Source of the DNA: Embleya scabrispora DSM 41855
Lineage (GTDB): Bacteria > Actinomycetota > Actinomycetes > Streptomycetales > Streptomycetaceae
Assembly: GCF_000372745.1 (NCBI RefSeq)
Contig: NZ_KB889669.1
Location: 62,001 to 126,000, forward strand
Reading direction: 5' to 3'
Length of the DNA stretch: 64,000 bases
Below are positions 20,093-27,765 of this stretch, piece after piece; positions within the stretch are counted from its first letter, which is position 1, and each line of letters opens with the position of its first letter. The position numbers were made by a program, and so were the translations under genes. A model generated the notes under the pieces. It saw only the letters and a list, made by a program, of their open reading frames with translations, made no database searches and was not told the origin of the DNA.

Positions 20093-21448
20093 GTGTCGGG
20101 TCTGATGTCCACGTTGACCCAGGGCTTCTCCGGCATCATCTTCGGCCGGGGCGAGACCCAGCGGCTGCCGGTGCGCACATCCACCGGACAGGCCCAGGCG
20201 ATCTATCTGCCCACGGCCGCGCCCGGGCTCGGCGACTCGGGCGTGATCATCGGCCGCGAGGTGTACTCCGGCAAGGGCTACATCTACGACCCCTTCCAGC
20301 TGTACGGCCAGCAACTGCCCGCGCCGCACTGGCTGGTCCTGGGCGAGTCCGGGAACGGCAAGTCGGCGCTGGAGAAGACCTACGTACTGCGCCAATTGCG
20401 CTTTCGCGACCGCCAGGTGGTGGTTCTGGACGCGCAGGGCGAGGACGGCGTCGGCGAGTGGAACCTGATCGCCGAGGCGCTGGGCGTCAAGCCGGTCCGG
20501 CTGGACCCCAACGACCTCTCCGGCGACGCGGTGCGACTCAACCCGCTGGACCCGGCGATCGCGGTCACCGGCCAACTGGCGCTGCTGCGCACCATCATCG
20601 AGGTGGCGATGGGCCACTCGCTCCAGGAGCGGGCCGGCTACGCGCTCAAGGCCGCGCACACGCACGTGATGCGCACCGTGCACGGCAGGCAGCCGATCCT
20701 CCCGGACATCGTCGAGGCGCTGCGCAATCCGACCCCCGAGTCGTGTGAACTGCTCAGTCTGGATGTCAAGGACGTCCGGGTCTGGGGCTTGGACGTCGCA
20801 CTGGTCCTGGACCGGCTCACCGACGGTGACCTCCAGGGCATGTTCGAGGGGCCGACCACGGACGGCATCGACCTGGACTCGCCGCTGATCATCTTCGACC
20901 TGTCGCATATCGACCGGAACTCGATCGCGATGCCGATCCTGATGGCGATCGTCGGCGTGTGGCTGGAGCACACCTGGATCAGGCCGGACCGGGTCAAGCG
21001 GATCTTCCTGGTCGAAGAGGCGTGGCACATCATCAACAGCCCGTTCGTGGCCCAGTTGTTCCAGCGCCTGCTCAAGTTCGGCCGGCGTCTGGGTCTGTCC
21101 TTCGTCGCGGTGGTCCACCACCTCTCCGACGTGGTGGACGGCGCGGCGGCCAAGGAGGCGTCGGCGATCCTGAAGATGGCCTCGACCAGAACCGTGTACA
21201 TGCAGAAGGCGGACGAGGCACGCGCGACCGGAAAGGTGCTCGGTCTGCCCCGGTGGGCGGTGGAGATCATCCCGACCCTGACCCCGGGCATCGCGGTCTG
21301 GGACGTCAACGGCAACGTGCAGGTGGTCAAGCACCTGATCACCGACACCGAGCGGCCGATGGTCTACACCGACCGCGCGATGACCGAGGACGCGGTGGAG
21401 GAACGAGTGCGTGCCGAGGCGGCGTTGGCCGACGATCCGGCGGCATAG
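20093..21448 (+). CDS. VirB4/TraE-like secretion ATPase
   Basis: 451 residues, soluble. Walker A is GESGNGKS (about residues 84-91), Walker B is IFLVEEAWH (about 304-312), and the FGRRLGLSFVAVVHHLSD stretch with following arginines matches the VirB4/TrwB RecA-fold core. The long N-terminal domain of normal VirB4 is missing; the preceding gene seems to provide it. It would power assembly or transport at the inner membrane. GTG 20093 follows GAGGTGATC. The stop TAG is directly followed by the next ATG. Confidence 0.88.
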   Translation: MSGLMSTLTQGFSGIIFGRGETQRLPVRTSTGQAQAIYLPTAAPGLGDSGVIIGREVYSGKGYIYDPFQLYGQQLPAPHWLVLGESGNGKSALEKTYVLRQLRFRDRQVVVLDAQGEDGVGEWNLIAEALGVKPVRLDPNDLSGDAVRLNPLDPAIAVTGQLALLRTIIEVAMGHSLQERAGYALKAAHTHVMRTVHGRQPILPDIVEALRNPTPESCELLSLDVKDVRVWGLDVALVLDRLTDGDLQGMFEGPTTDGIDLDSPLIIFDLSHIDRNSIAMPILMAIVGVWLEHTWIRPDRVKRIFLVEEAWHIINSPFVAQLFQRLLKFGRRLGLSFVAVVHHLSDVVDGAAAKEASAILKMASTRTVYMQKADEARATGKVLGLPRWAVEIIPTLTPGIAVWDVNGNVQVVKHLITDTERPMVYTDRAMTEDAVEERVRAEAALADDPAA

Positions 21449-21907
21449 ATGGGGTCCTACGGACGCCCGCCGCAGCCGCGCGAGCCCACGCCGGGCCGGG
21501 CGCCCTCGGAGGGCGTCCCGGACGGCCTGCTGATCGCGGGCCTGGTGCTGCTGATAGCGGGCACGGCGGTGATCTGGCTCGCCACCGGGCTGGCCGCGCT
21601 GGCGAGCGGCAAGGACTGGCCCGACGAGGTCACCTACCACCACTCGGCCCTGGCGATGCGCTCGATGCTGGGCGACCCCGACGATCTGCCGCACGCGTGG
21701 CCGGACACCCCGCCGGGACAGTTGCCCTCCCCCACCGCGTTCTGGGTGTCGTTCGGTTTCGTGGTGATGATCCTGCTGGTCGCGGTGGGATGGGTGTTCT
21801 GGTGGTGGTTGCGCCGGGCCGCGGCGAAGGCCGCGCGGGCGGCCGGCGCCGAATCACCCGATTCACCTGCCCCGAAGCGGAATCAGCGGCTCCCGGACGG
21901 GGAATGA
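21449..21907 (+). CDS. Two-helix membrane protein, probably the N-terminal membrane domain of a VirD4-like coupling protein
   Basis: 152 residues: short Pro-rich start, helix 1 (PDGLLIAGLVLLIAGTAVIWLA, about 26-45), an outer loop containing WPDEVTYHHS and PDDLPHAWPDTPPGQLPS, helix 2 (FVVMILLVAVGWVFWWWL, about 104-122), and a basic tail. The layout is that of the membrane anchor of VirD4/TraG coupling proteins, and the outer-loop wording resembles the start of the coupling protein I know from Streptomyces versions of this cluster. Here the frame stops after the second helix; no Walker motif or ATPase domain follows in any frame downstream. Either a truncated gene or a separate anchor subunit. 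Confidence 0.7.
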   Translation: MGSYGRPPQPREPTPGRAPSEGVPDGLLIAGLVLLIAGTAVIWLATGLAALASGKDWPDEVTYHHSALAMRSMLGDPDDLPHAWPDTPPGQLPSPTAFWVSFGFVVMILLVAVGWVFWWWLRRAAAKAARAAGAESPDSPAPKRNQRLPDGE

Positions 21908-22045
21908 TGTGCGTGCGCACCTTCGTCGAGGGCGCCCCTTGATCGTGGCCGGGCCTGGTCGCCGCGTGGCCGTACGGTGACCCGGCGATCGGCCCGACCC
22001 ACCATGTGCGGGGCGGCATGGCCCTGTTGATGCCGTTCGCATCGA

Positions 22046-22312
22046 TCAGTCCGTCCACGTCATGCATTCTTCGCAACGGTAGGCGCGCGGACCGGACTTG
22101 TATTCCACCTTGTCGGACTTGCGGTAGTACCTGCACGCGCGGTTCTTGCAGACGATCGGGTGGCCGTCGACCGCCTCGATCGGTAGGGGCACCGTGTCGT
22201 AGGTGCACGGCGTGGGCGGCAGCTTCTTGTAGTAGCCCCCGGTCGCCGGTAGCGCGGTCGGGTCGAACGGCGAATACGCGGCCCCGTCGAAGATCCCCTC
22301 GGACACGCTCAT
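22046..22312 (-). CDS. Small zinc-ribbon-like protein of unknown function
   Basis: 88 residues. The C-terminal half has VCKNRACRYY and YRCEECM, giving C-x4-C and C-x2-C pairs about 23 residues apart that could bind one zinc ion. The N-terminus has no known motif. ATG 22312 is preceded by a perfect AGGAGGT seven bases upstream, so the gene is real and probably well translated. No operon partner; the gene upstream on this strand is a transporter 120 bases away. I do not recognise the family. Confidence 0.75.
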   Translation of the reverse strand: MSVSEGIFDGAAYSPFDPTALPATGGYYKKLPPTPCTYDTVPLPIEAVDGHPIVCKNRACRYYRKSDKVEYKSGPRAYRCEECMTWTD

Positions 22313-22431
22313 GCGCACCTCCTCTGTCTGCCGGCCATGTGCCGCTGTGCGCCGCACGCTAGCCGAGATTCGCGGTCGGAACGGGTGGTTCGGGACGGTT
22401 TCCGCCCGAAGGGCCGACGGGGCCGCGGGGT

Positions 22432-23352
22432 TCAGCCGCGCGCGGGCGTGCCGGCCGCGCGGTGGTGCACGGCGATCGAGGTGAGCACCAAGACCCCGCC
22501 GAGCAGCCGTTCCGGGCCCGGCCGCTCACCCTGAAGGAACGCGGCGAGCACGGTCGCGGTCAGCGGTTCGAGCAGCACCGCCACGATGCCGCCGCCCGCG
22601 TGCCCTCGGCCGAGCGCGCTGAAGTAGGCGACGTACGCGCCCGCGGTGGGCACCACACCGAGGAAGAGCACCGCGCCCAGGATGTCGGTGCGCATCGGCA
22701 CGGCCATCCCGACCATGAGCCCGGCGGGCAGCAACATGCACCCGCCGCACAGGAATCCGAGCCCGGTGACGGCGACTCGGTCGAGCGTGGGCAGAGTCGG
22801 CCGGGTGTCCAGGGTCAACACGGCGAACCCGCCGGCCGCCACCAGCGCGAAGCAGATGCCGACGAGTGCGCCGCGCGTGCCGCCGGCGGGTGAGCCGAGC
22901 AGCAGGGCCAGGCCCAGGGCGGCCACGACCAGGCTCGCGATCGCGGTCGGCCCGGGTCGGCGCCGCTCCTGCACGGCCGAGCCGGTGGTGACCAGGATGT
23001 GTACCGCGACCATGGTGGTGAGCGTGGCCAGGCTCACCGAAGTGGCGGCCACGGCGGCGAAATAGGCCGCCTGGAACACCGTGAACAGCGCCCCGGTGCC
23101 TGCGATCCGGGCAAGTTCGGCCCGACTCGGGCGGCGCACCCGCAGCCGCCCGGAGGCGAGCGCGTAGGCGGTGACGAACAGACCGCCGGCGAGCAGCCGA
23201 TAGGCCGCGACGGCCACCGGGTGCAACCCGGCCCGGGTGGCCAGGACCGAACCGGCGATCCCGCCGGTCCCCCACAGGACGCCGGCGAGAACGAACAGAT
23301 CGAGCCCGGATCGGGTGTTCCGGGCAGCGTGCAGAAAGGTACGAACAGACAT
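22432..23352 (-). CDS. EamA/DMT family membrane transporter
   Basis: 306 residues with ten hydrophobic helices in two repeats, the EamA layout. Recognisable segments are LFVLAGVLWGTGGIAGSVLAT at the start, LATLTTMVAVHILV in the middle, and GGIVAVLLEPLTATVLAAFLQGE near the end, which is the EPL signature of EamA domain 2. Members export metabolites such as amino acids or drugs; the substrate cannot be told. ATG 23352 is preferred, as CGGAGC lies 8 bases upstream. Confidence 0.87.
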   Translation of the reverse strand: MSVRTFLHAARNTRSGLDLFVLAGVLWGTGGIAGSVLATRAGLHPVAVAAYRLLAGGLFVTAYALASGRLRVRRPSRAELARIAGTGALFTVFQAAYFAAVAATSVSLATLTTMVAVHILVTTGSAVQERRRPGPTAIASLVVAALGLALLLGSPAGGTRGALVGICFALVAAGGFAVLTLDTRPTLPTLDRVAVTGLGFLCGGCMLLPAGLMVGMAVPMRTDILGAVLFLGVVPTAGAYVAYFSALGRGHAGGGIVAVLLEPLTATVLAAFLQGERPGPERLLGGVLVLTSIAVHHRAAGTPARG

Positions 23353-23745
23353 GCGAAAGCTCCGACTTCGACGCCTACAGGACAACGTCGGAGCGGGGCG
23401 GCACCCGGTTCGGGCCAGGCCGATCAGGGGTCGCGACCCGGGCTTACCGGATCGGACCCGGGGGCACCCCGCTCAGTGGCGGGGCGGCGGGCAGACGGCC
23501 CAGGTGTGGTGCATGGGCGACACCCTAGTCGGGGCTCGGTGCCACGGCCTCGGATTTTCGCCCCGCCGCACCACGAGGCGCCTTGGGCCCGGAAGCTCGG
23601 CCGCTCCCCCGGCGGGGCCCTCGTGCACCCCATGCCGGGGACGTCTCAGGCCGGCGCTCCCCAGCCGCGGGCTCGGCCGCCCCCGGCGGCGTCCCCACGC
23701 GCCCCCACTCGGGGTCGTTTCGGCCGTGCGCTCCGCGACCGGGGC

Positions 23746-23774
23746 TTGATCCCCTTTCCGTGCGGACCTAGCAT
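23746..23774 (+). promoter_or_regulatory. Candidate promoter of the acyl-CoA dehydrogenase operon
   Basis: TTGATC (23746-23751) and TAGCAT (23769-23774) are separated by exactly 17 bases, a good match to a housekeeping actinobacterial promoter. Transcription would begin near 23781, with an 85-base leader. Confidence 0.55.
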
Positions 23775-23788
23775 GCGAGCACGTGGAA

Positions 23789-23804
23789 CCTACCGACCGG
23801 TAGG
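23789..23804. promoter_or_regulatory. Dyad operator downstream of the acyl-CoA dehydrogenase promoter
   Basis: CCTACCG-AC-CGGTAGG is a perfect 7-bp inverted repeat with a 2-base centre, the form of a TetR-family operator (TACCGACCGGTA-like). It begins a few bases after the predicted transcription start, an ideal place for repression. The repressor is not identified; the TetR gene at 26803-27546 is a candidate only by nearness. Confidence 0.55.
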
Positions 23805-23866
23805 AATGTCCGATCCGGCTCGATCCACCGTCCACCGCGACACCGCTGACCGCAGGGGGAGCACAC

Positions 23867-25012
23867 ATGAGGGACCGGCACCTCGAACCCGAGCACATCG
23901 CCTTTCGCGAATCCGCGCGTGAGTTTTTTCAGCGTGAGGTGGTCCCGTTCCACGATCAGTGGGAGAAGGACGGCATCGTCGATCGCTCGGTCTGGCTCAA
24001 GGCCGGCAAGCAGGGGCTGCTGGGCATCGACGTGGACGAGCGCTACGGCGGCGGCGGGGTGTCCGACTTCCGCTACTTCGCGACGTTGTCCGAGGAACTG
24101 ATCCGGGTGGCCGCGTCCGGGGTGGGGTTCGGGCTGCACAACGAGGTGGTCGCGCCGTACCTCAACGACCTGGCCACGGACGAGCAGAAGCAGCGTTGGC
24201 TGCCCGGCTTCTGCTCCGGCGAGATCATCACCGCGATCGCGATGACCGAACCCGGCGCGGGCAGCGACCTCCAGGGGGTGCGAACGACCGCTATCCGGGA
24301 CGGTGACCACTACGTGCTCAACGGCGCGAAGACCTTCATCACCAACGGCATCAACGCCGACCTGGTGGTCGTGGTGGCCAAGACCGACCCCGCGGCCAAG
24401 GGCAGCAAGGGGATCAGCCTGATCGTGGTCGAGCGGGACATGCCGGGCTTCGAGCGTGGTCGCAACCTGGACAAGATCGGGATGAAGGCGCAGGACACCG
24501 CCGAGTTGTTCTTCTCCGACGTCCGGGTGCCGGTGAACAATCTGCTCGGTGAGGAGAATCGCGGCTTCTACCACCTGATGAACAACCTGCCGCAGGAACG
24601 CCTGGGCATCGCGTGTGCGGCGGTCGCCGGCGCCGAGACGGTGTTCGCGCACACGCTGGAGTACGTCAAGACGCGTACCGCGTTCGGCCGTCCGATCGGC
24701 TCGTTCCAGAACACCAGGTTCGAACTCGCCGAGATGGACACCGAGTTGGACATCGCTCGTACCTACGTCGACGACTGCGTCATGAAGCACATCGCGGGCG
24801 AGTTGGACGCGGTCGCCGCCTCGAAGGCCAAGTGGTGGACCACCGACCTGCAAAAGCGCGTGGTCGACCGCTGTCTGCAACTGCACGGCGGATACGGCTA
24901 CATGCTCGAATACCCGGTGGCCAAGGCGTTCATCGACACGCGGGTGCAATCGATCTACGGGGGGACGAACGAGATCATGAAGGAAATCATCGGCCGCTCC
25001 CTCGGCATCTGA
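23867..25012 (+). CDS. Acyl-CoA dehydrogenase
   Basis: 381 residues, normal length. The FAD/substrate motifs are AMTEPGAGSDLQG and FITNG in the middle, AFGRPIGSFQ later, LHGGYGY, and the C-terminal YGGTNEIMKEIIGRS; the Glu there is the position of the catalytic base in many acyl-CoA dehydrogenases. It oxidises an acyl-CoA to the 2,3-enoyl-CoA, passing electrons to ETF. GGGGGAG precedes ATG 23867. The next gene is the phosphotransferase often found beside such dehydrogenases, and both probably share the promoter at 23746. Confidence 0.93.
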   Translation: MRDRHLEPEHIAFRESAREFFQREVVPFHDQWEKDGIVDRSVWLKAGKQGLLGIDVDERYGGGGVSDFRYFATLSEELIRVAASGVGFGLHNEVVAPYLNDLATDEQKQRWLPGFCSGEIITAIAMTEPGAGSDLQGVRTTAIRDGDHYVLNGAKTFITNGINADLVVVVAKTDPAAKGSKGISLIVVERDMPGFERGRNLDKIGMKAQDTAELFFSDVRVPVNNLLGEENRGFYHLMNNLPQERLGIACAAVAGAETVFAHTLEYVKTRTAFGRPIGSFQNTRFELAEMDTELDIARTYVDDCVMKHIAGELDAVAASKAKWWTTDLQKRVVDRCLQLHGGYGYMLEYPVAKAFIDTRVQSIYGGTNEIMKEIIGRSLGI

Positions 25013-25059
25013 ATGTCGGCATCCGAACCCAGGCATCCGAACCTCGGCATCCGAAGCGG
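25004..25059 (+). repeat. Four 14-bp tandem repeats
   Basis: GGCATCTGAA or GGCATCCGAA recurs at 25004, 25018, 25032 and 25046, an exact 14-base period with four variable bases between. The first copy contains the stop codon of the acyl-CoA dehydrogenase gene, and the array ends 9 bases before the next start, overlapping its ribosome-site region. Confidence 0.85.
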
Positions 25060-25068
25060 AGCGCGAAC

Positions 25069-26109
25069 ATGACGGAGAGTCCCATGGCCGAGGCGTTGCG
25101 GCCCGAAGCGATCACGAAGTGGCTGGCCGAGCGGACCGCGGTGCACCCGCCGCTGCGTTTCGACCTCGTGCTCGGCGGGCGTTCGAACCTCACCTATGTG
25201 GTCTCGGACGCCGACGCGCGCCGCTGGGTACTGCGCCGGCCCCCGCTCGGACACGTGCTCGCGACCGCGCACGACATGGGGCGCGAGCACCGGATCCTGG
25301 CGGCGCTGGGCTCCGGGCGGACCGACGTGCCGGTGCCGCCGGTGCTCGGCCTGTGCACGGACGAGGCGGTCAACGGTGCGCCGTTCTTCGTGATGGACTT
25401 CGTCGACGGGCATGTGCTCCGCTCCGCCGAGGACGCCGGCGCGCTGCTCACGCCGCAGGCCCGCAAGAGGGCCGGCGAGCAGCTCGCGGACGTGCTCGCG
25501 GCGATTCACGCGGTGGACGTGGACGCGGTGGGCCTGGGTGAGCTCGGCCGACGCGAGGACTACATCGGGCGCCAGTTGCGCCGCTGGCACCGCCAGTGGG
25601 AGGCCACCCGAGTGCCCGGAATCGACGCGATCGACGACGTGCACGACGCACTCGCGGCATCAATCCCGGCGCAGCAGGGTGCCACGATCGTGCACGGCGA
25701 CTTCCGCCTGGACAACGTCATCCTGGGCCCGGACGGCTCCGTGCGCGCGGTACTGGACTGGGAGCTGTGCACGCTCGGCGACCCGCTCGCCGACGTGGGC
25801 ACCACGCTCATGTACTGGGTCGAGGCGGGCGAGGACGGCGCGCTGTTGCCCGCCGACGGCACCGCGAGCGAGGGCTTCATCGACCGGGCCGCGTTCGCCG
25901 CGCGCTACGCGGCGGCCACCGGTCGGGACCTGTCGCAGATCCGCTGGTACCAGGCGTTCGCGTGCTGGCGGCTCGCCTGCATCCTGGCCGGCGTGCTCGA
26001 TCGCTACACCGCGGGAGCGATGGGCGAACAGGACGCGGCCGGGCGGTTCACCGGTGACGGTCTGCGTGCGCTGGCCGATCGCGCGCAGGAGATCCTCGCG
26101 CACGCCTGA
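25069..26109 (+). CDS. Phosphotransferase family protein (APH/ACAD10-like kinase)
   Basis: 346 residues. The aminoglycoside-phosphotransferase fold is marked by GGRSNLTYVV (nucleotide loop), VHGDFRLDNVI (the catalytic HGD-x4-N motif, about residues 205-215) and VLDWELCTLGDPLADVG (metal-binding DWE). It is of the type that accompanies acyl-CoA dehydrogenases (as in the ACAD10/11 fusions), where it may phosphorylate hydroxy-acyl substrates. ATG 25069 follows GCGGAGC; ATG 25084 is also in frame. It is 56 bases after the dehydrogenase. Confidence 0.9.
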   Translation: MTESPMAEALRPEAITKWLAERTAVHPPLRFDLVLGGRSNLTYVVSDADARRWVLRRPPLGHVLATAHDMGREHRILAALGSGRTDVPVPPVLGLCTDEAVNGAPFFVMDFVDGHVLRSAEDAGALLTPQARKRAGEQLADVLAAIHAVDVDAVGLGELGRREDYIGRQLRRWHRQWEATRVPGIDAIDDVHDALAASIPAQQGATIVHGDFRLDNVILGPDGSVRAVLDWELCTLGDPLADVGTTLMYWVEAGEDGALLPADGTASEGFIDRAAFAARYAAATGRDLSQIRWYQAFACWRLACILAGVLDRYTAGAMGEQDAAGRFTGDGLRALADRAQEILAHA

Positions 26110-26127
26110 CCGCCGTCCGGGTGGCGT

Positions 26128-26151
26128 TCCCGCGCGGAGGTGAGCGCGGGA
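26128..26151 (+). terminator. Candidate terminator after the phosphotransferase gene
   Basis: TCCCGCGC (26128-26135) pairs with GCGCGGGA (26144-26151) across an 8-base loop, 18 bases after the stop. No T tract. Confidence 0.5.
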
Positions 26152-26204
26152 CATCCGGGTGGTATGGGGCCCTCCACATCCGGATTCGGTGACGAGGAGG
26201 GCCC

Positions 26205-26657
26205 ATGGCCGACACTGAGCCGAAGGGCGTCGTGGTCGGCGTGGACGGGTCGGAGCCGGCCCGGCGGGCGTTGGGCTGGGCGATGACCGAGGCCGAGCTG
26301 CGCGGGCTGCCGCTGTACGTGGTGACCGCGCAACCCGCGACCCCCGGATACGCGGTGCTCGCACCCGGCCCGCACTACCAGGAGGACCTGGAACGGGTGC
26401 TCGCCGAATTGCGGATCCGGACCGAGACCATGGTGACCGAGGTGAACGGCGAACGCGAGCGGCCGTTCGGCGGGCATGCCGTGGTCCAGGTGTATTCGGG
26501 GACGGCGACGGAGGTGCTGCTCGGAATGTCCGAGCGGCACGAGATGGTCGTGGTGGGCTCGCGTGGCTCCGGCGGTTTCTCCCGGCTGCTGCTCGGCTCG
26601 GTCAGCACGGCGGTGGTGCACCACGCGGCCTGTCCGGTGCTCGTGGTGCGCGGCTGA
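26205..26657 (+). CDS. Universal stress protein (UspA family)
   Basis: 150 residues, one Usp domain. It begins VVVGVDGSEPARRALGWA and carries the ATP-binding signature GSRGSGGFSRLLLGSVS followed by CPVLVVR, so it is an ATP-binding member. Cytoplasmic; role in stress adaptation by family only. Strong GAGGAGGG ribosome site. Confidence 0.92.
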   Translation: MADTEPKGVVVGVDGSEPARRALGWAMTEAELRGLPLYVVTAQPATPGYAVLAPGPHYQEDLERVLAELRIRTETMVTEVNGERERPFGGHAVVQVYSGTATEVLLGMSERHEMVVVGSRGSGGFSRLLLGSVSTAVVHHAACPVLVVRG

Positions 26658-26685
26658 ATCGGTGCCGGTCGCCTGCGGCCGGCGC

Positions 26686-26809
26686 GGTTCGGCTCCGGGC
26701 TTCGGTCGGCTCGGGCTGTGGTCGACTCGGGCTGGGGCGAGCCCGGGCCCGGTTCGACTCGGGCTTCGGTCCGCTCGGAGCCCGGTTCGGCCTCGGCCCG
26801 GTTCAACTG
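26686..26809. repeat. Degenerate 16-17-bp GC-rich repeats
   Basis: Six or so variants of GGTTCGACTCGGGCT are strung head to tail between the UspA and TetR genes, with the last copy covering the TetR stop codon. They are imperfect (GGTCGGCTCGGGCT, GGTCGACTCGGGCT, GGTTCGGCCTCGGCC). No coding or hairpin role is evident. Confidence 0.55.
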
Positions 26810-27546
26810 AGGAAAAGCGTGTCCAACTCGTCCTGCGTGAACGGCTTCCCGGGCAGCGGGGACGAGTGTCCCGCGTGCAGGCCGTCGAGCAGGATCTCCA
26901 GATATCGACCGGCGATGGTCAGTCGTTGTGGGTGCGGAAGTCCGGACGGGGGCAGCAGGCACGACATCATCAGCGATATGTCGGCGTCCGAGACGTCCGC
27001 CCTGAGCAGCCCGCACGCCTTGGCCCGATCGACCAGCACGCCCACCGCGTCGTTGAGTTCGGCGCGCGAGGAACTCATCTCCTCGGTCACCGGGACCCGC
27101 CCGCTGAGCGCGGGGAACAATCGGCCGGCACCCGAGCCGACCGCGCGGCGTAAGTACCTGGCGAGCGCGGACCACGCGTCCGGTTCCTCGTCCAGCGCGT
27201 TGACCGCCTCGGCGGTCAGTCGGTTGGTCTCGGCGATCATGATGCGTTGGACCAGTGCCTCCTTGCCGGTGAAGCGGCGGTAGATGGTGCCCACCCCCAC
27301 GCCGGCGCGGCGGGCTATCTCCTCCATCGGAGCGTCGTAACCCAGCTCGCCGAACACCTCGCGGGCCGCCCGGAGCACCTGCTCCAGATTGCGCCTGGCA
27401 TCGGTGCGCAACTGCGGCGACGGCTCGGCCGGCCTGCTCCGTTGCGGCTTGCGAGCCGGCGGAATCGTCGTCGCGTGTCGACCTCCGACGCCGTCGCCGC
27501 CGGTGTCCTGCGTCTTCGTGGTTCGCGTACGCGAAGCGCCGCTCAT
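26803..27546 (-). CDS. TetR/AcrR family transcriptional regulator
   Basis: 247 residues. After a 45-residue disordered, basic N-terminal extension, the TetR DNA-binding domain (about 47-100) reads RRNLEQVLRAAREVFGELG and ARRAGVGVGTIYRRFTGKEALV. The C-terminal ligand domain is helical. ATG 27546 follows GGGGGAG. The gene is divergent from the NADH dehydrogenase gene 219 bases away and may control it or itself; target and ligand unknown. Confidence 0.9.
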   Translation of the reverse strand: MSGASRTRTTKTQDTGGDGVGGRHATTIPPARKPQRSRPAEPSPQLRTDARRNLEQVLRAAREVFGELGYDAPMEEIARRAGVGVGTIYRRFTGKEALVQRIMIAETNRLTAEAVNALDEEPDAWSALARYLRRAVGSGAGRLFPALSGRVPVTEEMSSSRAELNDAVGVLVDRAKACGLLRADVSDADISLMMSCLLPPSGLPHPQRLTIAGRYLEILLDGLHAGHSSPLPGKPFTQDELDTLFLS

Positions 27547-27765
27547 AGCGTCTCCCCCGGAAGGCAAGTGTGTCGATTCCCCCACCAGACCCCGCTTTGC
27601 CCAGGGCGTCGAGACTACCCGAACCGACCCCACCCCAGAAGCGGAATCCGACAGCACGGTTGTGAAGATATCGCTGACCGCTGACCTCTCGTCACCACCC
27701 GTGCGGGGCACGCAAACCCGCCGAACATCTGTATGTGGCGGCCGGAAAGGGGCAGAGTGGGACGC

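Larger units (their letters stand above)
23353..23866. other. Intergenic region with promoter and operator for the acyl-CoA dehydrogenase gene
   Basis: 514 bases without a convincing gene. The right third holds the promoter (23746-23774) and dyad (23789-23804) listed separately. The left part is high-GC spacer with no clear structure. Confidence 0.5.

Noticed and set aside
15781-21907. Integrated conjugative element
   Set aside because: No integrase, relaxase, replication protein or attachment repeat was seen; the nearby tRNA at 37975 is 16 kb away with no linked integrase or repeat.
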